From: Lineus longissimus
Taxonomy: Eukaryota; Nemertea; Pilidiophora; Heteronemertea; Lineidae
Assembly (NCBI RefSeq): GCF_910592395.1
Contig: NC_088314.1
Coordinates: 9,610,001 to 9,674,000 of the forward strand
Length of the DNA: 64,000 bases
Direction of reading: 5' to 3'
In this document: one piece after another, positions 1 to 9,985 of the stretch
How the letters are laid out: every line of letters starts with the position of its first letter
Position numbering within the stretch: position 1 is the stretch's first letter
Made by a program: the position numbers and the translations under genes
Notes under the pieces: generated by a model
Seen by the model: the letters and a program-made list of their open reading frames with translations, nothing else
Database searches by the model: none
Told to the model about the DNA's origin: nothing

Positions 1-599
1 CACTTATGCATTTTAAACGTAGTCGAAATCCATCCTCAAATTCAATGTAACAGTACGTATCAAGTAAAAAAAATTGTGCGATCAGAACAGCCATATTTTG
101 CAAGAATTCCCAGAACTGCTAGGGGACTCAGGTGCCAGGCTAAGATGGCAGCACCGTCTATTACTTTTAGCATGTTACCCTAAACACAAAAAACACAGTC
201 TGCGCGGAAAATATGGATTGGGAACGAAGCTGAATGGCTTCACGGGTAAAATCTACATGCACATACAAAAGAATTAGGAGACTACATCCAGCGGTTATGT
301 CGGTGCTAGACTTGTACCAGTTCTAGACGAGGTTGTTTTCAGGCTCCAGTAGGACCTAATCCAAATCAGTCAAACGGTCACAGATGAGACATAACTGTGA
401 TTCTCCCTGGAATTCAACAGGCGGTATCTTTCAACTGATACTGGTACTCTAACATCGTAAGCGTAGGGTTTTTTTCAATCATGTTGTGTTAAAAAGCGCA
501 ACGTACGCGCAAGTTGCGCGCCAATAACGCACCAATGACGCACCAATGACGCGCTTATCTCTCTATGTTTCGCGTCAATTACGCTCGACTTACGCACGA

Positions 600-2350
600 C
601 CTACCCGCGTTAATGAGGCCATGGCGATTTAGCGGATCCTGCGGATTCTGCGGAACCTGCAGAATCTGGGCGGAATCAGCATAAAAACAGTACGAGAATA
701 TCGATATTATGATAAATTATCCTTATAATAAATATTTGTAATATTCCATAACTGTTAAATTATTCCATAACTGCTAAGATTATCAAGCATTTCAGAAAAA
801 CACCAACATGCATGAATAAAATGTCTGCATTCTATTCTGACGATTTCCACATTGGCCGTGATCTATAGGCTAACCCAGGCCGAGCTGGTAGGCTGAGTTG
901 GTAATAGGCCGAGTCTAGTTGGCCCGTAATCTTGTAAGTCGTTACGCACCCGAAAAAGACACGTCATTTTCGCTCATTCGTTAATTTGTTAATATCGTGG
1001 TATTTCATTGCATTTTAGATGTAAGGCCTTAGTCAGAAATTAATGTAGGCCTATGATCAGGTCTTGAGAGCTTATTATGGCACATGGGCCTACTCGTGGA
1101 CTTTTTTATATTCATTTGGATGGAATGCCAATGCCAATATCAATCATATAGCCTAGGGCCTACTACTGTACAGTGTACATGATGTACATTGCATGCACAT
1201 GGACGGTGTAACATCTATCAGTGTTCCCCATGTGTCAGTGTCTCCCCTATTGATAACCTGTTAACGAACAATGCCAGAAAGACTCAACCATTCTAGTTCT
1301 GATCCTATTGTAGGGGAACCATCACACACGGTAGCACTCACATGCAATGTGTTTTCTTCTTGGCAGGAAAATAAATAGGTCTACTTCATTAAGAAGGTTT
1401 GTTTGTGGCTTTAAAAAAAAAATTCCCACTTGAATTCAGATGTGACTACTGGATGATTATAGTAGTATTAACCAACACTGCATGAGTGATGAAAGAAACC
1501 AGGAAATGAACAGTGACAACGAAACAACATTGTCTTCTTAAAAATTGACCAACATGCTCTTTTGGATTGCCTACACGCCAAATGTATTTGACCGGTGTAG
1601 AAGTTTAAAATGTCCCAGGATAGAAGGTCCGGGAAATAAAGGGTTCTATAATGCGCTTCAATCTCTGAGCTATTGACGGTTAGGGCCTCTATGATAGAAC
1701 CATATTGCAGAATACAATAGGGACGGACACTTTTTCCAGGAGGACATTTTAAACTTCTACACTGGCCTGGTTGACACGTCTCTCTTTATTTTACAACATC
1801 GCAAAATTGTGCACGAGCAACATACGATTGCCTTGATGATCCATCATAAGTTAAGATATTCAAGTCACATGATGACTGATGATGTCCAGGACTCCCAGAT
1901 GACAAATCAGTTTAAACAGAGAATTTCCCACTCTCATGATAATAAATAAAATATTTTTCGAAAACGTCCACCCGATTCAATCATCCCACTCTTGATGACC
2001 AAACAGCCAGCAAGATCATGCGATGACAGGTGACAAGCCCGAGATCCTGGCAACGATCCTTAAAACCACCCCAAGTCCCAGGAGGCGAAACGACTAATTT
2101 TTGGGTAGAGTGACTCTCGGAGCGGCCACCTTCAGCGCCACCACGTGGGGCCTAATGGTATTAGGCTAAGTTTGGGGGCGAAAAGGCTGGGGCGAAAAGG
2201 CTGGGGGCGAAAACGTCAGGGAGCGAAACGACCGGATACCCATAACATAGAAAATCCGCTGCAGACCAGCTTCCGCAGATTCCGCAGGTTCCGCAGAAAC
2301 CGCAGGATCCGCTAAATCGCCATCGCCCGTTAATGACGCGCAAATGACGC
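600..2350. repeat. GCGG-rich inverted repeats flanking 1.6 kb
   Basis: The left arm (about 600-680) has GGCGATTTAGCGGATCCTGC followed by 10-bp steps of the form TGCGGAACC. The right arm (2262-2350) is its reverse complement with a few differences. Short CCAATGACGC repeats lie outside both arms (about 520-555 and 2330-2355). The arrangement could be the ends of an old non-autonomous transposon, but no target duplication is evident. The same pair occurs in unit 5 near 52400 and 54030-54125. Confidence 0.5.
1593..1764. mobile_element. Small hairpin MITE with 22-bp inverted ends
   Basis: GGTGTAGAAGTTTAAAATGT begins at 1594, and its reverse complement ends at about 1763, enclosing roughly 125 bp. 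The family is not recognised and no target duplication could be assigned. The copy in unit 5 lies at about 53370-53545. Confidence 0.5.
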
Positions 2351-2741
2351 AAATTTAGGGCTGACAAAATTGTGATTTGGACAGCAGCTTGCTCATTTTA
2401 TGCCCTTGAGGTTTTTCTTCATTGTCGTGTTCACGTTTACGTTTAGTTGGTTTCTCTGGAAGAAAAATCAGTAATCTTTCGGATCACCCAGTGAAATAGA
2501 GATATGCTCAGCCCTTCAATGAAACGAAATCATACAGTTATATGAAAACTGACCAAATACAGCCTTTAACTGACAGCCTTACAAATAGGATGAGTGCAAG
2601 TATGAGATGATTATATAATTCGAACGCAGAAGAAGATGGTGATTCCAGACACACATGACCTACGCACACAAGCTGAAATTCAAACTCACAAATGAACTTC
2701 ATTCGTCCCCTTTCTGTCAGTATTTGCTTCATAAAGCCCGG

Positions 2742-2903
2742 TGTGCAAGGGATAGTAGTCCTAGGGCTGATAGTCCGTGTAACAATAGCCCGCATTGCTA
2801 AATGTTTTGGTTAGGGTCAGCGGTACAATAGATCATACTGCTTAATTGGTCAAATACAATGCTACCGGACTATGACTGCAGGGGGACTATATCCGCTGTC
2901 ACA
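2742..2903. mobile_element. 162-bp MITE inserted in unit 1 only
   Basis: CCGG flanks both sides (2738-2741 and 2904-2907). The homologous site in unit 5 (about 54520) reads straight through with one CCGG, giving a filled/empty pair. The ends are imperfect inverted repeats: TGTGCAAGGGATAGTAGTCC on the left, and a right end whose reverse complement starts TGTGACAGCGGATATAGTCC. The duplication is 4 bp (or 3 bp, CGG). The superfamily is not assigned. Confidence 0.6.
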
Positions 2904-2915
2904 CCGGTCTACACT

Positions 2916-2968
2916 TGCAAACATGACCCAACAATTGTTGGCCAACATCGTGTTGGGCCTTGTTTGCA
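2916..2968. repeat. Palindrome resembling a Harbinger-type terminus
   Basis: The arms TGCAAACATGACCCAACA (2916-2933) and TGTTGGGCCTTGTTTGCA (2951-2968) pair around a GTTGGCCAAC core. The core resembles the GTTGGCCAACATGTTG stretch in the ends of the Harbinger element at 4162-4910. It is probably a remnant of a related MITE end. A second copy is at about 54532-54585 in unit 5. Confidence 0.45.
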
Positions 2969-3157
2969 GAGGCATGTGGTGACCAAGTTGGGAAATTACA
3001 GGATTAAATCTTTTCGAGGTGTCCCATAATCTTGCCAGTGTGGTTGACACATGCAAAGATTATCGTTGCAAAGGTAGATCAACAAATGGACATCACTCTT
3101 TCAACAAGATCCATGAGAATCACCAGGAGGTGGGTGCATCAGGTTGTATCTTTGCCG

Positions 3158-3258
3158 TATTTAAAGCTCAGCCTGAGAAGGAGCAGTCACTCTCATAAAT
3201 ATCTGCATAGTGTGCATGACGGTTCATAGACATATCCACGACACCACCCTCCTAGTAG
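3158..3258 (+). promoter_or_regulatory. Core promoter and noncoding first exon, peptide gene A
   Basis: A TATTTAAA box (3158-3165) is followed 31 nt later by TCACTC, a plausible initiator (3187). A short ATG-poor exon then ends at 3258 with the donor GTAAGT. The matching acceptor would be TTTTTCAG at 5471-5476, ten bases before the peptide gene start codon. The same layout recurs in every unit. Spacing and splice signals are seen; the link between this exon and the peptide gene is inferred. Confidence 0.5.
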
Positions 3259-4419
3259 GTAAGTAGTCTTTTGATCAACGATATATTTTTTCTTGCATGC
3301 TCAAAAAATGTTGCAAGCCTCCCACTTTGTTCAATGATAGCTATATAGGTACCAATCAATTCTGAGAGTTAAAAGGGACGCTATATACTTTGCAACCTGC
3401 ATCTGACACATGAAGCATGGGCATCTGAGGAGCTTAACCCGAGTTCTGGCGTATCCTTCTTCAACCTGTATCTTTATAATGACCTCAGCCACTGAAACAT
3501 CACTTTCACCACACGTATACCCATTACAGCAGAAAACTTCTGCCAACGCGGAAAATGTGTGGGTTTTCACAACACGAGGTGGCCGAACCAGCTTAACTGC
3601 CAAATTCATTGGCCGGCAAGCCACCAGATCGTGAAACCCGAGTTTCTCACCCATTACAGTAAAAGTTTCAAAAGCATAAAAGAATCTTTTATGAGTAATT
3701 AGTGTCATTGAATTGTGTTTGTGATAGAGGTGGCTTAGAAAACTCCTCTGTAGAGAAAAAGAGAATGGTTTAAGTAAAGAGACAAACACAGAAAGAAAAT
3801 ATCACACTGTCCGAAACTCCACAACCTGCTAGGATCTGAATGAAAGGGAGTGAATTACGCACAATGTAGGTAAAATGGGGGTATTTGTAGCCAAGGTCTA
3901 ATGGATGTTTATGATTCATATTCCGGTAACCATGGAATTATTGAGCCAACCCAAGCATGGATATGAAAGAGGTGACTCTCGAGTATCACGACATAAATAG
4001 TTTTTAATTATGCAACAAGCTATGAAAGAGCTTTGGCTGTAAGCAGTAAGCAAATCAGACACATGCACAAAAAAAGTTGGGATCGAACTTTATACAAGTA
4101 TGAATTTTCCACACTAATATGAATTGATATATTTGAAACTAGGTTCAGACGATCAGTATTAAAGCTCTGTACACACTGACAACATTTTGGGAAACATGTT
4201 GGCCAACATGTTGTCCAGGTGCGATGTTATCGAAAATGTTGGCAGTGTGTACAGTTCGGAAACATTCGGTAACATGTTGGCCAAATGTTGCTCAAATGTT
4301 GTCGAAATAATACAAAATCAATTTTGTTGCCGAGATGCTAATGATGTTGTCGAGTTTTATCCAATCAGAAATAGGCCACAAATCACATGATCTACCTTAA
4401 GCCATGTGATCTAGTCAAA

Positions 4420-4574
4420 ATGGCAGCCTCAAGCAAGGAATGGTTACTGAGTGAAGTTGAACAACTTATTGCAGTATGGGAAAGTTGTTGTGCCTGTTTA
4501 TGGGATGTAACATCCAGGGAATATAAAGTCAAGAACAAAAAGAAAGCTGCTATTCTAGAAATAGCTACAAAATT
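4420..4574 (+). pseudogene. MADF/Myb-SANT-like protein of Harbinger, N-terminal fragment
   Basis: The frame starts at an ATG in good context (4420; an upstream ATG at 4387 is in frame). It reads as the first half of a MADF/Myb-SANT domain: a KEW start, the helix SEVEQLIAVWESC, then LWD, a SREYK motif, a basic KNKKKAA stretch and EIATKF. In autonomous Harbinger elements this accessory DNA-binding protein acts together with the transposase. Only about 50 codons survive; the remaining 3' reading (to 4599) is antisense to the transposase fragment, so it is a by-product of the internal deletion. Confidence 0.65.
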
Positions 4575-4721
4575 TGCCCCATGCTGGTGTCTCATATAAA
4601 TCCATGGTCTTGTCCACATTCTTTTCTCATCTTTACGTCTTCTTCGCCGTCTTTCAATCAGGATACGTAGAATTATGGCAGAGCCACCGACAATACATCT
4701 TCTTCTCTTGGAATCTTCCAT
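4575..4721 (-). pseudogene. Harbinger-like transposase, N-terminal fragment
   Basis: The - strand frame begins at 4721. It shows a run of arginines (ERRRRRRKDEKR) followed by MWTRPWI and RHQHGA, the arginine-rich then W-x-RPW then R-x-x-GA pattern seen at the N-terminus of HARBI1-type DDE transposases. About 49 codons remain. The DDE catalytic core is absent. It converges on the Myb-like fragment, so the two gene starts face each other across the deletion point. Confidence 0.6.
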
Positions 4722-5486
4722 TGTTTATGAATTTCCCTCCAAAATATTCCCTCAAAAATCCTCATTTCTCGGAAACATTCGACAACAAGTTGCCCAACAT
4801 GTTGTCAAATGTTGTCATGTGTATACAGGGCCAAATTTTCGATAACATCGCACCTGGACAACATGTTGGCCAACATGTTTCCCAAAATGTTGTCAGTGTG
4901 TACAGAGCTTTAGTGTGGAGAATGATGTATGCATTTGATGTCATTATTCAACAGTAAATTATTCAATGACACTCCTGAACGAGGTACCCTCGGGGTATTT
5001 GTAGCCCGCTGGCTCAGGGGATTTGTAGCCCCTATAATAAGCTCGATATATACTGTCACAAATCATGAGCAGCTTGGTTTCTCCATTCTTATACCTTGGT
5101 TATATTATTTGATCATAAAAGCCTTCGATTAAGTTGCAATGGTAACCTTTTTAAACGAACAATGATACATTTGAAGTTTCATACTAGTTTATCTGACATT
5201 ATTTCAAAATAAAATATTTTCAAAGTTGTAATTACTGGTGTCTCTAGTTTTAAGGCATCACGGCAATGTTAAATCTAAGATAAGTTTGCATTCACACATC
5301 TGAAACTTTTCAAATTCAATAACAAATTTCAAATTTTCATCGAACGGCGTAGGCCTTTTACATAGCATGTACTTCGGTATAGGGGGTTGCGCACTAAAAA
5401 ATGCAAGTGTCTTGCACCACGGACCACCCAACACGAAGTCTGTGCTGCACTCAAAAAATAATGGTCCCTTTTTCAGCTCAAGGTTC

Positions 5487-7288
5487 ATGATGAAGTGTCT
5501 CGTTGTTGCCGTCATCATTACATTGGTTGTTCAAAGCCTAGCTTCTGGTAAGTAGACCCTGAATGTGACCATATAAAGGACCACCGCAAAAAGACGGGCA
5601 TGTACGTATACCTTAATTAAAAGAGGTCCATTAATATTTAATGGCACGTGTTTCTTCACTTTTATTTGATGGCATATTTTCGTTGTACCTGGGTTGACCA
5701 TGATCATTTCAGGATTTGGGAGATTTGACCTTTTTGGTGTGACCTTTAAACCAATTTTGATCCGTGAATTGACTTTTAGGCCATGACTGGTTCATTTGAC
5801 CCATGATTCCACATTATTTAGGCTTTTGAACTGAAACTTCATCATTTTACCCCATATATACGGAATAAATTCAAAATTTATGAAAATACGGTTGATGATA
5901 ATGAAACATATCCATACTGTCGAGTGAAACCGTATATTCAAAAATCAAATCAAATTTCTAGTGTGTAACCGTACGTTTCTGCGGCGGCCATTGACCGCTA
6001 GTGACTTTGAAACCAGGTGGTACCGCCTGGTACCGCCTCATTCTTCCGCCGGCTGGAGTGTGCCATGGGTCATCCAACCCCCAGCGGCTTGTACCACCTC
6101 ATACTTCCGCCGGCTGGAGTATGCCATGGGTCATCCACCCCCAGCGGCTTGTACCACCTCATACTTCCGCCGGCTGGAGTATGCCATGGGTCATCCAACC
6201 CCCAGCGGCTTGTACCACCTCATACTTCCGCCGGCTGGAGTGTGCCATGGGTCATCCAACCCCCAGCGGCTTGTACCACCTCTTACTTCCGCCGGCTGGA
6301 GTGTGCCATGGGTCATCCAACCCCCAGCGGCTTGTACCACCTCATACTTCCGCCGGCTGGAGTGTGCCATGGGTCATCCAACCCCCAGCGGCTTGTACCA
6401 CCTCATACTTCCGCCGGCTGGAGTGTGCCATGGGTCATCCAACCCCCAGCGGCTTGTACCACCTCATACTTCCGCCGGCTGGAGTGTGCCATGTGCCATC
6501 CAACCCCCTGGCGTTTTGTTCCACCTCATACATCTGCCGGCTGGAGTGTGCCACGGGTCATTCTAACCCCAAGCGTTTTGTTTCACGTGATCGCATACTT
6601 CCGCCGGATGGCTCATCTTCATGCTCATAAAAGGCATTTCTAACGTATTACTTCTTGCTGGGGTAGCATCGGATTAACATTGCACGGGTTTTACACGATC
6701 AAAAGTACCGAAGGTCCCAAAAAAATGCAATCATTTTACATGTTATTTCTCTTTATGGCCTGCATGGGGTAACGGAAGTAAGTTAAGCCGAACTATTGCT
6801 GTACCCCAGGTGGATGACATAGTATTAATAGTATTTTTACACTTTGTGAATCTGGTTTGATTACAACGCTAATGATATTGATCCCACGCATGAATTAGAA
6901 ACTGTAAAAATATTTTCAGAAATGGAAAGCGACTTCGAAATGCAGGCGCTCAAGAAAAGAGGGTGAGTAAAACTTATAAACTTTTTGCGATTAATACCAA
7001 CAGCATTTTAGTGTCCGTTGCAAATTCGATCCAAAATCTCATCAACGCTTTGTGATGAGTGGCTCTTGCAATGGTTGGAGCGGTGATCCGGAATTTTGCA
7101 CTAAGTATGCAACAAAGGCTTCTTATGAATCCTTGACGACAAATGGGCAGTCGGGATTGTGGAACACTGCCGGAATCAAAATCTCTTTACGCCCAATAAG
7201 TTGTGGAACCACGACGATCTTTATTTATGAAAACAACATAGTTTTGAGCTTATACGTACCGGAATGGACTTTAAAACTGATTTACTAA
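5487..7288 (+). CDS. Secreted Cys-containing prepropeptide, copy A (frameshifted 3' end)
   Basis: The coding exons are 5487-5547, 6920-6962 and 7012-7288, with consensus junctions (GTAAGT donor, CAG acceptor; GTGAGT donor, TTTTAG acceptor) and phases 1 and 2. Exon 1 encodes a 20-residue signal peptide (MMK, then hydrophobic CLVVAVIITLVVQ). Exon 2 encodes an acidic propeptide ending in KKR. Exon 3 encodes the mature part. Compared with the other copies, 40 bp are missing at 7182/7183. The frame shifts, the fourth conserved cysteine is lost, and a new C-terminus with one cysteine (SCGTT) runs to a TAA at 7286-7288, for 126 residues in all. AATAAA lies at 7306 and 7339. The gene may still be expressed, but its fold is probably altered. 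Confidence 0.6.
6035..6611 (+). repeat. 61-bp minisatellite in intron 1, about 8 full copies
   Basis: The unit contains CTTCCGCCGGCTGGAG, GCCATGGGTCATCC and CCCAGCGGCTTGTACCACC. Eight regular copies (one is 60 bp) are followed by a diverged copy and a terminal half. Because 61 leaves remainder 1 on division by 3 and the unit has no stop, all three + frames stay open for about 600 bases. The array lies between the signal-peptide exon and the propeptide exon. Confidence 0.9.
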
Positions 7289-7312
7289 GTGAAAACTTGC
7301 TTGTAAATAAAT

Positions 7313-9081
7313 ACCGGCGTATCACTGAAACCCTTTATAATAAACAGAAATTCATATCTGCGTAACTGCTGGTGTGATACGTGACCTGATGTTCTGGAGA
7401 GATAACAGGGACAGTTCCTTTGTAAATAGAAATGAACTGTTTAAGACTATCAAATATCTTTGTACTTCTTAATGTATATTCACATTAAGTGTTAACCGGA
7501 TAAGGGAACAGGTATACCGCTAGAAATTGTATATGCACGTTGCACCGCTTTTATGTGCCGTTTGCGCGCACACTCTTTTATGTAAGCTTTAAAGGGACAC
7601 TATAGGTAGCAGCTAGGCAGGCAAGATAAAGTTACACAAAGTCGCCAAGAGGGACCTCTCGCATCTCAAAGTACGTCAAAACTATTCACTATTCATGTAG
7701 TGGTGAACCAAATATGACATTTCGCCCTTACTGAGCTTATTAGTCACCCAATAATGGCCAGTTTTACCCCTCTGCTCCTGCCTAGACCCACTTTAAGAGT
7801 GTACATAATCAAGAAGAATTAATTTATCTTTCCATCTATGTTTCAGGTGGAAATCGCTCTGGTTTGCCTGTTCAAAGAGTTCTGAATGCCTCCCAGGCCA
7901 TGTTTGCTCATATAGTGTTAAAAAATGCGCATTTCCAAAAGACAACAGGTGTTGCCTTTTAGGATAGGACGCCCTGGCACAACGATACCATATGGAAAGT
8001 ATCGGAGTCACATAAAGTTCGCATTCTTCGAAATGTTTGATTAAATTGGTTATCATTGTGTATGTTGATACCTTACAATAAATAGACGTCTGGAAAATTC
8101 TTCTATTTATTTCTTCACTGCGGTACAAAGCAAATTTTATGTTATTCCGTGTCGTTGTAGTGCAAATTATACATGTATATTTCCGAGTAAACAGTTTTAA
8201 ACAGAACTTCCCCAAAATGTTTGAACGCATTTATCAACATTCATGGGGAGCAACCATCACTACTATTCATAGCCTTTGGTGGCACACAATGTAGTACTTC
8301 TTGATACTGGTATCCCTGGAGCTTAAAGTGCATGTAAACGGCACATAATTATGTTTCGGCTCATATCATTTTGTGGTCGAGTCTGCTTGGGAATATGTAA
8401 AACTAGTTTCATGGATTTCTAAGCACCCATCGGTGGGAATCTCCTGTTGTATAGGGACGTTATATGAATATTGCCCGACACGGAGAGAAACATGCCGAAT
8501 GTCGGCTTATTATATGGTCTACTTCGGGATGAAGAGCTCCCCATCGTCACCTAAATGCAACTTAAATAACTATAGCCTCGTTGGTCTATCGAATTACCGG
8601 AAACTCACAAAAGATAACTTTTCACTCAAAATAATGTCTTTAACAAAAGAAACATCACGGTGTTATCTATAAAACAGTAGTTATTCTTGTACAAATAAAA
8701 ATAATGATTCAATGAAATACATGTAGCTATCCCCCGTAGAGACTTTTTAAATTGCATTGTATATCAAAACTGTTTCATTATAAAATATTTTTGGCTGACA
8801 TCGACAGTCAAACGTCTTCCACACAATGTAAGCTTATACAGTATAGTATATACGGGATGTCCCCTTGTACACCGGTAGCCTATCCTCTCTGATAATGAAA
8901 GTCGGCCCTGGTCCCTTTATTGTGACTTGTCATGCACAATATGCAAAGCGCCGCTCCCCATACCGCCCTGAAACATTGACTAACAAAACATTAGAAATAC
9001 CCGCTGGTGAGGCTTACAGATCTTCAGCCAATGACTGTGACGACCTGTGCATACAAAAACATTAACACGGAGTTCATGGAG
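7313..9081. other. Intergenic stretch, unit 1
   Basis: No convincing gene. Several ORFs of 60-145 codons on both strands recur in other units, but they gain frameshifts between units and have no recognisable domain. Equivalent stretches are about 18813-21010, 33307-35067 and 44707-46488. Confidence 0.5.
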
Positions 9082-9306
9082 TATAAATAGCCAGTTATAA
9101 TACATGCAATATATGGCACCCCAAGAGGCCTCTTCAAAATGGCACCCGATACCGGTATTCACGAGGACGACATGTATAACACCCCAACGCGTACACCTCT
9201 CTTAACAATAAAAATACACGAATTATGCGTGTGTTCTGACATTCTTCTAAGCCGAAGCTGGTTGTACGTGGAGGAGTACAATGAATTGTCTCAACCGGAT
9301 ACATAA
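9082..9306 (+). CDS. Small ORF behind a TATAAATAG box (55 codons, unit 1)
   Basis: A strong TATA box (TATAAATAG, 9082-9090) precedes an ATG at 9139 in good context (TCAAAATGG). The expected start site, about 30 nt after the box, leaves a leader of roughly 27 nt. The frame begins MAPDTGIHEDD and stops at 9304-9306, where units 2 and 4 read on to 68 codons. No signal peptide or known domain is visible. A GTAAAA splice donor-like site follows the longer frame. Promoter geometry is the main support; the product is unknown. Confidence 0.35.
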
Positions 9307-9985
9307 CACAATTATACGCATTATACACGTGTTCACTGCGCATAAGGTAAAAATATGAACCGCCAATGTTGTACCTTTTTTAAATTCCGTTTCTTGTGTT
9401 TTGTTTTGTTTTTTCGGTATGGTACTGTATGCATGATAACTTTATTTGCTATTTTCAAATCTTTTCCTCTCACAACCTTACCCTCTTCAAATTGATTAGT
9501 GAAAATAACTATTTCATAGACTATTCTGATTATCCTATAGCACCGACTGTGAAATGTGTTGTTTTAACTATTTTAAATTAATTCTAATGGTAGTTATTTA
9601 CTCCTTTTTTGACCAAAAACAGCTATTTACTGGTTATATTCAATACTATTTCACTAATTTCACAGTGTGCAAAATGAACTTCCAGATTTCACTCTGGTTA
9701 TTTTTACTAATAAACTTTTCGAGTGTAATAATCATATTTGTTTATGATCGATTTAGATGCCCAAGTACTTTGCATTTACAAGCTACAATCCCTGTCGGTT
9801 CATCCGCCTCACCAAGCTGCAGCTGTGGAAGTCCTGTTGCCCAGCCCATGGTTGAACTACCACCTCGCACATTTTGATATGCGGCGGCCTGGTACTCAAT
9901 TTGGCGAAAATCGTCAATCGTAAAACCGATCTTCTTTTTCTAATTGATATTCCTACGAATAAAAATACTCTTATTTTCGATTTCG

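Larger units (their letters stand above)
80..3085. other. 3-kb noncoding block present only in units 1 and 5
   Basis: No convincing gene is visible here. The block holds an inverted-repeat pair of GCGG-rich arms (600-680 and 2262-2350), a small hairpin element (1593-1764), a MITE (2742-2903) and a palindrome (2916-2968). The homologous block in unit 5 spans about 51860-54700. Units 2-4 lack it cleanly, so they probably share one deletion. Confidence 0.8.
4162..4910. mobile_element. Internally deleted PIF/Harbinger element
   Basis: Perfect 76-bp terminal inverted repeats start AAGCTCTGTACACACTGACA and lie at 4162-4237 and 4835-4910. TA (or TTA) flanks both ends. Units 2-4 carry the unoccupied site (for example GATCAGTATTTAGTG near 16655). 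The interior holds the start of a MADF/Myb-SANT-like gene on the + strand and the start of a Harbinger-like transposase on the - strand, meeting at about 4575. The middle of both genes is therefore gone and the element cannot mobilise itself. TWA target duplications and a two-gene layout are typical of PIF/Harbinger. Confidence 0.8.
3259..5476 (+). other. Putative 5' UTR intron with conserved antisense ORF
   Basis: This 2.2-kb stretch separates the candidate first exon from the signal-peptide exon. It contains an open - strand frame of 152 codons (3331-3789), unrecognised. That frame also stays open in units 2 (15835-16293), 3 (30213-30671) and 5 (54946-55407); unit 4 has a shorter version. 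Changes among copies are often nonsynonymous (for example Cys versus Trp, Asn versus Ser), so coding selection is not evident. In unit 1 the Harbinger element at 4162-4910 interrupts this intron. Confidence 0.4.

Noticed and set aside
5961-6643. Three overlapping + strand ORFs of about 200 codons with a repeating peptide
   Set aside because: They are produced by the 61-bp minisatellite, which reads open in every frame. They lie inside an intron and change length with array copy number.
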